Source: Alteromonadales bacterium alter-6D02 (GTDB taxonomy: Bacteria; Pseudomonadota; Gammaproteobacteria; Enterobacterales; Psychrobiaceae). Taken from it: 64,000 nucleotides of DNA. Positions 19,966 through 27,759 of the stretch are shown in pieces. The DNA lies in the NCBI GenBank assembly GCA_002835545.1, contig PIZK01000002.1, positions 124,001-188,000 of the forward strand, in the 5' to 3' direction. The notes under the pieces were generated by a model, which searched no databases, was not told the DNA's origin, and worked only from the letters and a program-made list of their open reading frames with translations. Position 1 is the stretch's first letter. Every line of letters begins with the position of its first letter. Position numbers and translations under genes: made by a program.

Positions 19966-20538
19966 ATGGGTATACACAATAATGATACGACTGATTTAAT
20001 TAAGCAGTGGTCATTAGGCGATAAAGCGTCAGAAGAAAAGCTATTCACATTAACCTATCAGCAATTCAAAATGATAGCCCGAGATGCTAGAAGTAAATTA
20101 CCTAGTAATGAAGGCCTCAATATTACGGCTAACCTTATTCATTCGACAACTTCATTAGTCCATGACGCTTATATCAAGCTTGCTCCCGGAGTTACTGAGA
20201 GTATTGATAGCAAAAAGCAGTTTTACTTGTTACTTAGTAAAGTTATGCGCCATATACTCGTTGATTATCATCGTAAAAATGAAGCGTCTAAAAGACAATA
20301 CAGCAAAAGCATTTCTAACAATGAGCAAGGGTTAGAAGATTGCCCGTTAGACTATATTGCGATTGATAAGGCGATCGTTAATTTAACAAAAGACTATCCT
20401 AGACAAGCTGAAACCATACAGTTGCGCTATTTCCATGGCCTTAAAAACAAAGAAATCGCTGAACTACATCAAATATCTGAAAGTCTTGTTGATAAGGACT
20501 TAAAATTTTCTAAAAGTTGGATGCGCCTCCATGCATAA
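19966..20538 (+). CDS. ECF sigma factor, kinase-associated type (PF07638/TIGR02999, ECF43-like)
   Basis: A 190-residue sigma factor. Region 2 spans roughly residues 10-100 and includes NLIHSTTSLVHDAYIKLAP, the block typical of the Sigma70_ECF (PF07638) subgroup. Region 4 (~130-190) has ETIQLRYFHGLKNKEIAELH and a terminal helix-turn-helix. Members of this subgroup are usually encoded beside Ser/Thr kinases rather than anti-sigma factors. In Xanthomonas the kinase PknS is reported to activate EcfK by phosphorylation. Here the kinase gene follows immediately, its likely ATG lying 15 nt past the sigma stop. No anti-sigma gene is visible. Target promoters are unknown. Confidence 0.9.
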   Translation: MGIHNNDTTDLIKQWSLGDKASEEKLFTLTYQQFKMIARDARSKLPSNEGLNITANLIHSTTSLVHDAYIKLAPGVTESIDSKKQFYLLLSKVMRHILVDYHRKNEASKRQYSKSISNNEQGLEDCPLDYIAIDKAIVNLTKDYPRQAETIQLRYFHGLKNKEIAELHQISESLVDKDLKFSKSWMRLHA

Positions 20539-20552
20539 GGTCATGCCCCGAA

Positions 20553-23417
20553 ATGTTACATAACAAAACTGACTTATTTGAGCACTATTGTAATATTGCT
20601 GAGTTGTCTGCAATAAAACAACATAACTATATCACTGCATTAAAAAAGTCCGAACCAGAGTTGGCAAGTAAGCTAAGTGCCTTGCTCGTAAATGATAGTG
20701 ATTTAACGCAAGTTTTTAACCAGTCTATTCTAGCGCTAACAGATAGTGAAAGTGTGGTTAATGTGGGCGATAACATTGCAAATTATCAATTAACCCAGTC
20801 ATTGGGGCAAGGGGGGATGGGGCAAGTTTTTAAAGCGGAACGCAATGATGGGAAAATAGAGCAAACAGTTGCGATAAAATTTTTGCACCCACTGTTTCAG
20901 CAATACCAATCCGGTCAATTGTTATTGCAAGAGGCACAGGCGTTAGCAAGCCTTAGTCATCCCAATATTGCTTCTATTTTGGATATTTCAGAAACGCATG
21001 ATGGTAATACCTTTATTGTGATGGAATATATTGAAGGAGTCACACTTGATGTCTATTTACAAAAAAACAGCTTATCAATAGCTCAAAAATTATCACTGTT
21101 TAATCAAGTCTCTGATGCTGTTTTGGAGGCCCATAATCATCAAATTATTCATGCGGATATTAAACCTTCTAACGTTTTAATTACCTCATCAGGTCAGGCA
21201 AAGTTAATCGATTTTGGCGTGATGCAAGTGACAGAAGGTTTGCATAATAGTGCGCCTAAGTTCGTGACAGCTTATCTAGGTGCTATGACCGTGAATTATG
21301 CTAGTCCAGAACAATTGAATGGTGGTAAAGCAACGATCGCGAGTGATATTTATAGCTTAGGTAGTTTGTTATACTTTTTATTATCGGGTAAAGGTCCGTT
21401 TGAGGAGTTCGATGATACTTTGGCGCAAAAAGTTGAGCGTATAATGACGCAACGCCCGACCAGCTTCGCCATCAATGAATCGGTGATATTTAAATCCGAT
21501 GTCATTGCTATATTACATAAAGCCTTGTCAAAAAAGGCTAATGAACGATACCGAACCGTTACTGACTTCATTAGTGATATTAACGCATTTCAACAGCATC
21601 AAACACTGTCGGTTAATGCCAATAATAGTCTTTTTAATACGTTTAAATTTATCTATCGCCATCGTATTATTAGCACGGCTTTAATCAGTGTTTTTATGAT
21701 ATTACTGGTAGCATTTTTCCAAATAAATGCAAAAAATGAATTACTGCTTAGTGAAAAGCATGCCTTAGAAAATGCGAATAAAGAACTAAAAAATACCTTC
21801 ACTCAGCTTGATAAAAATATTTCGGAAGCGCACCTTCAAAGCGAAACTATTTACTTACCTGATCCTAACAATTTATCGTCTAAACAATATATTGAAATGA
21901 TGATGTTAATGTTTGATGATTATTACTTCAAGAGTAATCATGGTGCTTATACTCTGGTGATTGATACGTTAATGGAGTGGCTAGAGGCACAAAAAAGCAT
22001 TGAGCCATTAAGTTTTCATTTAGCAAAATACCGAAAAGTGTTAGCTGTTAGTGGCGATAGTGATAACTACGAAAGCGACCGTGAAATCTTGGGTAATATT
22101 TTAGCCTTAAAAACACCATTAAACGCAGCTGTTTTAGATTTACTTAGGTTCAAACGATTTACGATTAAGTTGCAACAAACGCATTTTATCCCTTTATTTA
22201 TTCGTTTAGATAAAGAGTTGGTTAAATCAACCCTATCAATTAAAGAATTATTTTCTTTTCATAGTGCCGGTGGGGGGATTTATGCTGATAGTGATTCGGA
22301 ACAGGCCATTTATCATTACCAAAAAGCTTATGAGTTAGCTAAGCGTAATACGGATGAGATAAAGCTGTGGACATTTATTGCTACATCTATTGATTATCGT
22401 ACGGCACTTATTAACGTGAAAGGATTTGATGACGAGCAAGTTGTTGCCTTAACTGATGAGTTATATAAATTAATTAAACAGTCTAATGATAAGAAGCTAG
22501 ATACGGGTAAATTGTCTCTAATTTTAGGCATCGATCTAAATCACTCCATGGAACATGTTGCTGACACTTTGCAAAAGTATGACATAACGTTTGAGTCTGC
22601 AATGAACAACGCTACCCAAAGCCATCCGCCAATACTGTATATTATTGGGTTGTATTACGCCTCGCTCGGCGAATATGAAAAAGCCATAGCCTTACATAAA
22701 AAATCAATGAAACAATATGTCAGCGATAGAGGGGGGGAGGACCCTTATTTGTTGTTCCGAGTTGCTAATATGCATTTAGCTGCAGGAGATGTTGTGACTG
22801 GGATGCGATTAATAGAACAGCAAATATTACCTCAGAGCGCCGAGCACTATGAATTAGATACCCTTGGTTACTTTCAAACAAGAACGTGTAAAAAACTAGC
22901 ATTAATTGAAAATAGTCAGCGACTAAAAGATTTATGTTTTGATGGGTATAGTAACGTAGAGAAAAGCTTAGGGGAGGATGGTTATTGGCTTAAATTAGCG
23001 GCAAGTGGTGTTGTTGCTTGGTATACGTTACAACCAGCTAATGAGGCCGAAAATGATTATGTTAAGTTATTAGAAAGTAACTTTGAAAGTAATAATAACG
23101 TCAATAAAATGAAATATGGAACTGTACTGCTTCGCTATTACATCAGTCGAAAAGATATTGATAAGGCTATGTATTATCAAAACGAGGTTGCTATTGCTAC
23201 CGAAGCGGACTATGGATCTGTAGATGCGGTTATTCGTTACTATCACCAAATAATGGTGGCTGAAATTAACCTGCTACAAGGCGATAAAGCAAGTGCGCTT
23301 GTTAAGCTCGATAGCATTAAGAACAAAATGTGTAGTTTAGGTGATAGTAATCCAAATAAAGTGAGGTATTTAGAGCTCCTAAATTTCCTTGGACAGCCTG
23401 ATTGTATCAATTCGTAG
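20553..23417 (+). CDS. Transmembrane Ser/Thr protein kinase with C-terminal TPR-like region
   Basis: A 954-residue Hanks-type kinase from the ATG at 20553; an in-frame TTG at 20517 would overlap the sigma gene and lacks a ribosome-binding site. The kinase domain spans ~78-345: LGQGGMGQVFKAE (84-96), VAIKF with Lys109, HADIKPSN (200-207, HAD replacing HRD), DFG (220-222) and YASPEQLNG in the activation segment. One TM helix follows (~372-389), then a coiled coil (~392-430) and a ~550-residue helical region with TPR-like units (SLGEYEKAIALHKKSM). That places the sensor half in the periplasm. Context implies it controls the adjacent sigma factor. Confidence 0.9.
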   Translation: MLHNKTDLFEHYCNIAELSAIKQHNYITALKKSEPELASKLSALLVNDSDLTQVFNQSILALTDSESVVNVGDNIANYQLTQSLGQGGMGQVFKAERNDGKIEQTVAIKFLHPLFQQYQSGQLLLQEAQALASLSHPNIASILDISETHDGNTFIVMEYIEGVTLDVYLQKNSLSIAQKLSLFNQVSDAVLEAHNHQIIHADIKPSNVLITSSGQAKLIDFGVMQVTEGLHNSAPKFVTAYLGAMTVNYASPEQLNGGKATIASDIYSLGSLLYFLLSGKGPFEEFDDTLAQKVERIMTQRPTSFAINESVIFKSDVIAILHKALSKKANERYRTVTDFISDINAFQQHQTLSVNANNSLFNTFKFIYRHRIISTALISVFMILLVAFFQINAKNELLLSEKHALENANKELKNTFTQLDKNISEAHLQSETIYLPDPNNLSSKQYIEMMMLMFDDYYFKSNHGAYTLVIDTLMEWLEAQKSIEPLSFHLAKYRKVLAVSGDSDNYESDREILGNILALKTPLNAAVLDLLRFKRFTIKLQQTHFIPLFIRLDKELVKSTLSIKELFSFHSAGGGIYADSDSEQAIYHYQKAYELAKRNTDEIKLWTFIATSIDYRTALINVKGFDDEQVVALTDELYKLIKQSNDKKLDTGKLSLILGIDLNHSMEHVADTLQKYDITFESAMNNATQSHPPILYIIGLYYASLGEYEKAIALHKKSMKQYVSDRGGEDPYLLFRVANMHLAAGDVVTGMRLIEQQILPQSAEHYELDTLGYFQTRTCKKLALIENSQRLKDLCFDGYSNVEKSLGEDGYWLKLAASGVVAWYTLQPANEAENDYVKLLESNFESNNNVNKMKYGTVLLRYYISRKDIDKAMYYQNEVAIATEADYGSVDAVIRYYHQIMVAEINLLQGDKASALVKLDSIKNKMCSLGDSNPNKVRYLELLNFLGQPDCINS

Positions 23418-23430
23418 AGATACAATCAGG
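23397..23430. repeat. Perfect inverted repeat at the 3' end of the kinase gene
   Basis: 12-bp arms CCTGATTGTATC / GATACAATCAGG with a 10-nt loop. The left arm encodes the last kinase codons. It lies between convergent genes with no adjacent T-run. It is probably a transcript-end or stability element. Confidence 0.6.
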
Positions 23431-23470
23431 GTGATACCTTTAGAGGTAGACTCAGCTTTTTTATTGTGTC

Positions 23471-24358
23471 TTATTGCGCTTGTTTGATTGTTGCTTTGGT
23501 GATTTTAATCTTGAAATCATCAGTACCAACTTGCACTAACTGCCCTGACATCACTGCATTAAAATAAGTATCATCATTGCGCGGAATGGCGACTTGTTTG
23601 TCTTTGAAACTACAATTCAGCATTGTGTCAGGTAATTTAACACTAGCTGCTAAACATGAGTGGACAACGTCATCGGTTTGCTCATTGCGTACAGACTGAC
23701 AATAGTTACTGTCCAAGGAGTCTAAGCTACTTTCTGCGACCGCTTGTAGTGATAGCTGGTGTTTAAAGCGAGCACTGCCACATTCGAGAGCAAGCGAGGT
23801 TGTTATTTTATCTACATCTCTAAAAACACTATAGAAACCACCTTGTCGAGCTAAGCGAATGGATAGACTGCTTTCGCCTAAAATGGCATCAACGGTCTCG
23901 GGGGAACTTGCATTTAACCATGTCTCAAGTGAGGAAACGTCAGGGGCGATAAATGCGAGTTTGAACCAAGGGGAATAAGTAAAACTTTCTCCGGGCGAAA
24001 TACCTGCGCGATCGTCTGTATTCCACGTATCAGCCCCCATACTACCAAACATTTCAGCTAAATGATTACAGTCACTATTGGCAGTGCTCAGTGTATAGCT
24101 ACCACCGGTGAGGTTGTTAGAGGGTTCAACACTGATGTAGTTACCACGCCAAGGTGTTTGGTCTGAGTTAGACCACATACCATTAACGTAGATTAGGTTA
24201 TTTAAACTACGCTCGGCATAAAAGTCACTTCCGCAAGATATACCATTAGGTGCTTCTAAGATTGGCTTTGCGGTGTTGTTATCCGGAGAGCTACCCGCAC
24301 CACCACAACCACTAAGTACAGTAAATGCGACAGCACCCATTAAAATGTTTTTCATCAT
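23471..24358 (-). CDS. Cysteine-rich lipoprotein of unknown function
   Basis: A 295-residue lipoprotein with a short signal peptide and lipobox VLSGC followed by GGAGSS (Cys near residue 18), probably outer-membrane sorted since Gly rather than Asp follows the Cys. The mature part contains at least six further cysteines (NGISCGSDF, NSDCNHL, LECGSA, NYCQSV, HSCLAA, LNCSFK), suggesting a disulfide-stabilised periplasmic or surface domain. I do not recognise a family. It converges on the kinase gene. Whether it belongs to that system is inference. Confidence 0.65.
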   Translation of the reverse strand: MMKNILMGAVAFTVLSGCGGAGSSPDNNTAKPILEAPNGISCGSDFYAERSLNNLIYVNGMWSNSDQTPWRGNYISVEPSNNLTGGSYTLSTANSDCNHLAEMFGSMGADTWNTDDRAGISPGESFTYSPWFKLAFIAPDVSSLETWLNASSPETVDAILGESSLSIRLARQGGFYSVFRDVDKITTSLALECGSARFKHQLSLQAVAESSLDSLDSNYCQSVRNEQTDDVVHSCLAASVKLPDTMLNCSFKDKQVAIPRNDDTYFNAVMSGQLVQVGTDDFKIKITKATIKQAQ

Positions 24359-24498
24359 AATCCCTTGGAATGATAATTATTCACAGTGGTAGCTAAACTA
24401 TCATAAAGTTAATAATTATACATAATGTATTGATATTTATTATGAGTTTGACGGGAATAAACTGACTGAGCACTGAACCAATTTAATTTTCTGTAGAA

Positions 24499-24522
24499 TA
24501 AAAAAGGATCAGACGATCCTAT
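24499..24522 (-). terminator. Rho-independent terminator of ahpCF
   Basis: Read on the minus strand: stem AGGATC-GTCT-GATCCT followed by TTTTT, about 50 nt after the ahpF stop. Confidence 0.8.
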
Positions 24523-24574
24523 TTTATATGTTTTAAATGGTGTTAATTAGACCTCATCGTATATAGCGACTTAA

Positions 24575-26146
24575 TTAGCTTTCTTGGCGAATTAAATAAT
24601 CAAACGCTCCTAAGGCTGCGTTCGCGCCACTGCCCATGGCGATGATGATCTGTTTGTACGGACTGTTTGTCACATCTCCTGCGGCAAAAACGCCTTCAAT
24701 TGAGGTTTCGCCGCGACTGCCAGTGATAATCTCGCCGCGATTAGTGAGTTCAATATCGCCTTGCAAAAATTCAGTGTTTGGCATTAAACCAATTTGAACA
24801 AAAATACCTGCAAGTGTGACCTGATGATTCTTGCCAGTGATTCTGTCGTTATAATTTAAACCTGTCACCCGTTTGCCATTGCCAATAACGTCGGTTGTTT
24901 GCGCATTAGTGATAATAGTGACATTGTTTAATGACTTGGCCTTTTTAACTAATACGTCATCAGCGCGTAAAGTGTCGGCAAATTCTAATACGGTGACATG
25001 TTCGACGATGCCTGCTAAATCAATGGCTGCTTCAATGCCTGAGTTGCCGCCACCGATAACAGCCACCGGTTTTCCTTTAAATAAAGGGCCATCACAGTGT
25101 GGGCAATAAGCAACGCCTTTGCCACGATACTCACTTTCACCGGGCACATTCATTTCACGCCAGCGAGCACCTGTCGCTAAGACTACAGATTTACTCTTTA
25201 ATACCGCTCCATTTTCTAAACTCACCTCAACTAAGCCGGTTTGTTCATTGCGTTTAACTTGGCTCGCTTTGTTGCTGTTCATGATATCAACATCATAATC
25301 ACGGACATGTTCTTCGAGGCTGGCTACTAGCTGTGGCCCTTGAGTCGCTTTAACAGAAATAAAGTTTTCTATTGCCATAGTATCACTGACTTGACCACCG
25401 AATCGGTCAGCGACTAAGCCGGTCGTAATCCCTTTTCTGGCGGCATAAATGGCTGCCGCGGCTCCTGCTGGACCACCGCCAACCACTAGGAAATCGAAGT
25501 TGTCTTTTTCGGCTAGTGCGTTGGCTTGACGCTCACCAGCATTACTGTCGACTTTATTTAAGATATCGCTAAGTGATACTCGGCCTTGGCTAAATGATTC
25601 GCCGTTTAGGAAGACGCTTGGTACTGCCATGACGTCACGGTCAAACACTTCGGTTTGAAACAGTGCACCATCAATCATGGTATGTTTAATGTTTGGGTTA
25701 ATGGCTGCCATCATATTTAATGCTTGCACCACATCTGGGCAGTTTTGACAGCTTAATGAAATATAGGTCTCAAACTCAAATGAGCCGTCAAGATTACGTA
25801 CTTGCTCTATTTGAGCTGGCTCGAGTTTTAATGGGTGTGAACCGCTGTGTAATAAAGCCATCACCAATGACGTAAACTCATGTCCCATTGGTAGGCCTGC
25901 AAAGCGTATTTCACTACCTGTGGCAACGGACTTTACGATCATCGAAGGGTGACGTTCATTAGCTGCTTGTGGGGTATCGTTACCATTAGTGTGACTAACT
26001 AAGGATGATAGTTCAGTAATTTGTGCTACTAACTGGCTTAATTCTTGTGCCTTTGGGCTGTTATCAGTAAAGGTGATTAGCTCAACAGGTGTTTTTAAGT
26101 TTTCTAAATAGCTTTTTAATTGTGTTTGTAAGTTGGTGTCTAACAT
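24575..26146 (-). CDS. ahpF: Alkyl hydroperoxide reductase subunit F
   Basis: A 523-residue NADH-dependent flavoprotein that regenerates AhpC. The N-terminal tandem thioredoxin-like domain carries its redox pair in SCQNCPD (C133, C136). Next are an FAD-binding [17 protein letters not shown] near 223 and the thioredoxin-reductase-type active site CPHC (C348, C351). An NAD-binding GGGNSG and a C-terminal FAD motif [15 protein letters not shown] follow. The length matches E. coli AhpF (521). It lies 115 nt downstream of ahpC on the same strand with no visible promoter between them. Confidence 0.97.
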   Translation of the reverse strand: MLDTNLQTQLKSYLENLKTPVELITFTDNSPKAQELSQLVAQITELSSLVSHTNGNDTPQAANERHPSMIVKSVATGSEIRFAGLPMGHEFTSLVMALLHSGSHPLKLEPAQIEQVRNLDGSFEFETYISLSCQNCPDVVQALNMMAAINPNIKHTMIDGALFQTEVFDRDVMAVPSVFLNGESFSQGRVSLSDILNKVDSNAGERQANALAEKDNFDFLVVGGGPAGAAAAIYAARKGITTGLVADRFGGQVSDTMAIENFISVKATQGPQLVASLEEHVRDYDVDIMNSNKASQVKRNEQTGLVEVSLENGAVLKSKSVVLATGARWREMNVPGESEYRGKGVAYCPHCDGPLFKGKPVAVIGGGNSGIEAAIDLAGIVEHVTVLEFADTLRADDVLVKKAKSLNNVTIITNAQTTDVIGNGKRVTGLNYNDRITGKNHQVTLAGIFVQIGLMPNTEFLQGDIELTNRGEIITGSRGETSIEGVFAAGDVTNSPYKQIIIAMGSGANAALGAFDYLIRQES

Positions 26147-26261
26147 GATGGCCTCTACTGCTTGTTAATCTAAAGAAAGAGATGAAAAATGTGGTAGGCG
26201 TAAGGGCACGCCGTGGCAGTTACTGTCGTAGTGCGCCCTTATTTATTACCAAGCGAGGGTG

Positions 26262-26861
26262 TTAGATTTTACCCACTAGGTCTAAAGACGGTGCTAATGT
26301 ATCGGCACCTGGTTGCCAAGCCGCTGGACAGACTTCGCCGTCGTGTTCTGCAACATATTGCGCCGCTTTGATTTTGCGAAGTAGCTCTGAAGCGCTGCGG
26401 CCTATGCCTAAGTCATGTACTTCAGCAATTTTGATTTCACCTTGTGGGTTAACAACGAAAGTGCCACGAAGTGCTAAGCCTTCTTCTTCGATCATCACAC
26501 CAAAATTTCGAGTGATTGTCCCTGTTGGGTCACCGATCATCGGGTATTTAATTTTGTTGATAGTGTCTGACGTATCGTGCCAAGCTTTATGAGTGAAGTG
26601 TGTGTCAGTTGATACTGAATAAACTTCTACACCCATTTGTTGTAGCTCAGCGTAATGGTCAGCCATGTCGCCTAATTCTGTAGGACAAACAAACGTGAAA
26701 TCCGCTGGGTAGAAGAAAAACACAGACCACTTGTCTGCAACGTCTTTGTCACTGACATCGATGAAATCGCCGTTGTGAAATGCAGTCGCGTTAAAAGGTA
26801 ATAACTTACTATTGATAATAGATTGATTAGCGTTAGTGTTTTTTTCTGTTACGTTGCTCAT
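26262..26861 (-). CDS. ahpC: Alkyl hydroperoxide reductase subunit C (2-Cys peroxiredoxin)
   Basis: A 199-residue typical 2-Cys peroxiredoxin that reduces H2O2 and organic peroxides in the cytoplasm. The peroxidatic cysteine is C59 in [14 protein letters not shown]; the resolving cysteine is C178 in GEVCPAAW. It is 12 residues longer than E. coli AhpC at the N-terminus (polar [10 protein letters not shown]). GGGAG 6 nt before the ATG supports this start. A near-consensus OxyR site lies about 115 bp upstream, so peroxide induction is expected. Confidence 0.97.
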   Translation of the reverse strand: MSNVTEKNTNANQSIINSKLLPFNATAFHNGDFIDVSDKDVADKWSVFFFYPADFTFVCPTELGDMADHYAELQQMGVEVYSVSTDTHFTHKAWHDTSDTINKIKYPMIGDPTGTITRNFGVMIEEEGLALRGTFVVNPQGEIKIAEVHDLGIGRSASELLRKIKAAQYVAEHDGEVCPAAWQPGADTLAPSLDLVGKI

Positions 26862-26976
26862 GGAGAACTCCCGTTATTTTATAAAGCTGGTTATTAATTA
26901 AATTCAAATGAAACGCTTATAAATTGTGTTTCGTTGAAGACGGGATAATAATAGGGTGAGACTTATAATTAGTATA

Positions 26977-27013
26977 ATCGATTAAATCTACTATCTTGAT
27001 AGGTTTTGGCTAT
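26977..27013. promoter_or_regulatory. Predicted OxyR binding site upstream of ahpC
   Basis: Four tetranucleotides with N7 spacing: ATCG-N7-CTAC-N7-ATAG-N7-CTAT. This matches the OxyR consensus ATAG-N7-CTAT-N7-ATAG-N7-CTAT at 14 of 16 core bases. The T and A inside the first N7 also match. It lies between divergent ahpC and the ABC-transporter operon, so either could be controlled; ahpC is the expected target. Confidence 0.7.
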
Positions 27014-27105
27014 TTAAGGTTGGTGAGACTTTTAACTAATCTTTTAGATGGTGTATTTATAACGCTTGGGTTAGGATTAACTGTTTTTATAAACAAGGAG
27101 TTATC

Positions 27106-27759
27106 TTGATTGAGGTCAGCGATTTAAGTTTTAGCCGTAGTGATGGTGACAATAAGCTTGCGATTTTAAATGAGCTAAACTTGTCAGTGCCAGCGGCGCA
27201 GCGCTTAGCATTGCTAGGTGATAGCGGCTCAGGAAAGACCACCTTATTACATCTCTTAGCAGGACTGGTGCAAGCAGATAGTGGCTCTGTCGTCGTGAAC
27301 GGTCAAAACCTATCCTTGCTGAGTGAACAGGAACTGGCGTTATATCGCCGCAAGATTGGATTGATTTTTCAGCACTATCAATTGCTCGACTGCCTAACGG
27401 TAAAACAAAATATCCTTTTCCAGCATCAGCTAAACTTTCCTGAACAAAGCCCCACAGAGCTCAATCAGCTGGTGAGCGACTTAGGCTTAACGAACAAGCT
27501 TAATGCCTTACCTCATCAACTCTCTGGAGGTGAACAACAACGTGTGGGGATTGCCAGAGCATTGTTAAATCAACCGCAGGTTATTTTTGCTGATGAGCCA
27601 ACAGGTAATTTAGACCAACAACGTTCACACCAAGTGGTTAAGTTATTAACTGAGTTATGCATTGAGCGTCAAATTAATTTGGTCATGGTGACTCACAGCC
27701 ATCAATTAACTGATTATTTTGATCAAGTAAAAGTATTAAAAGATGGTCGTTTTGAATAA
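27106..27759 (+). CDS. ABC transporter ATP-binding protein (LolD/YbbA/MacB type)
   Basis: A 217-residue ATPase with Walker A GDSGSGKTT (~38-46), a Q-loop in LIFQHYQLLD, the signature LSGGEQQRVGIARAL, Walker B VIFADEPTGNLD and a VTHSH switch histidine. It belongs to the mechanotransmission clade (LolD, MacB, FtsE, YbbA) that drives FtsX-type permeases. The TTG start at 27106 is supported by AAGGAG five nt upstream. It overlaps the permease gene by 17 nt. The following lipocalin-like gene suggests a lipophilic substrate or an AttEFGH-like system. Confidence 0.92.
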   Translation: MIEVSDLSFSRSDGDNKLAILNELNLSVPAAQRLALLGDSGSGKTTLLHLLAGLVQADSGSVVVNGQNLSLLSEQELALYRRKIGLIFQHYQLLDCLTVKQNILFQHQLNFPEQSPTELNQLVSDLGLTNKLNALPHQLSGGEQQRVGIARALLNQPQVIFADEPTGNLDQQRSHQVVKLLTELCIERQINLVMVTHSHQLTDYFDQVKVLKDGRFE

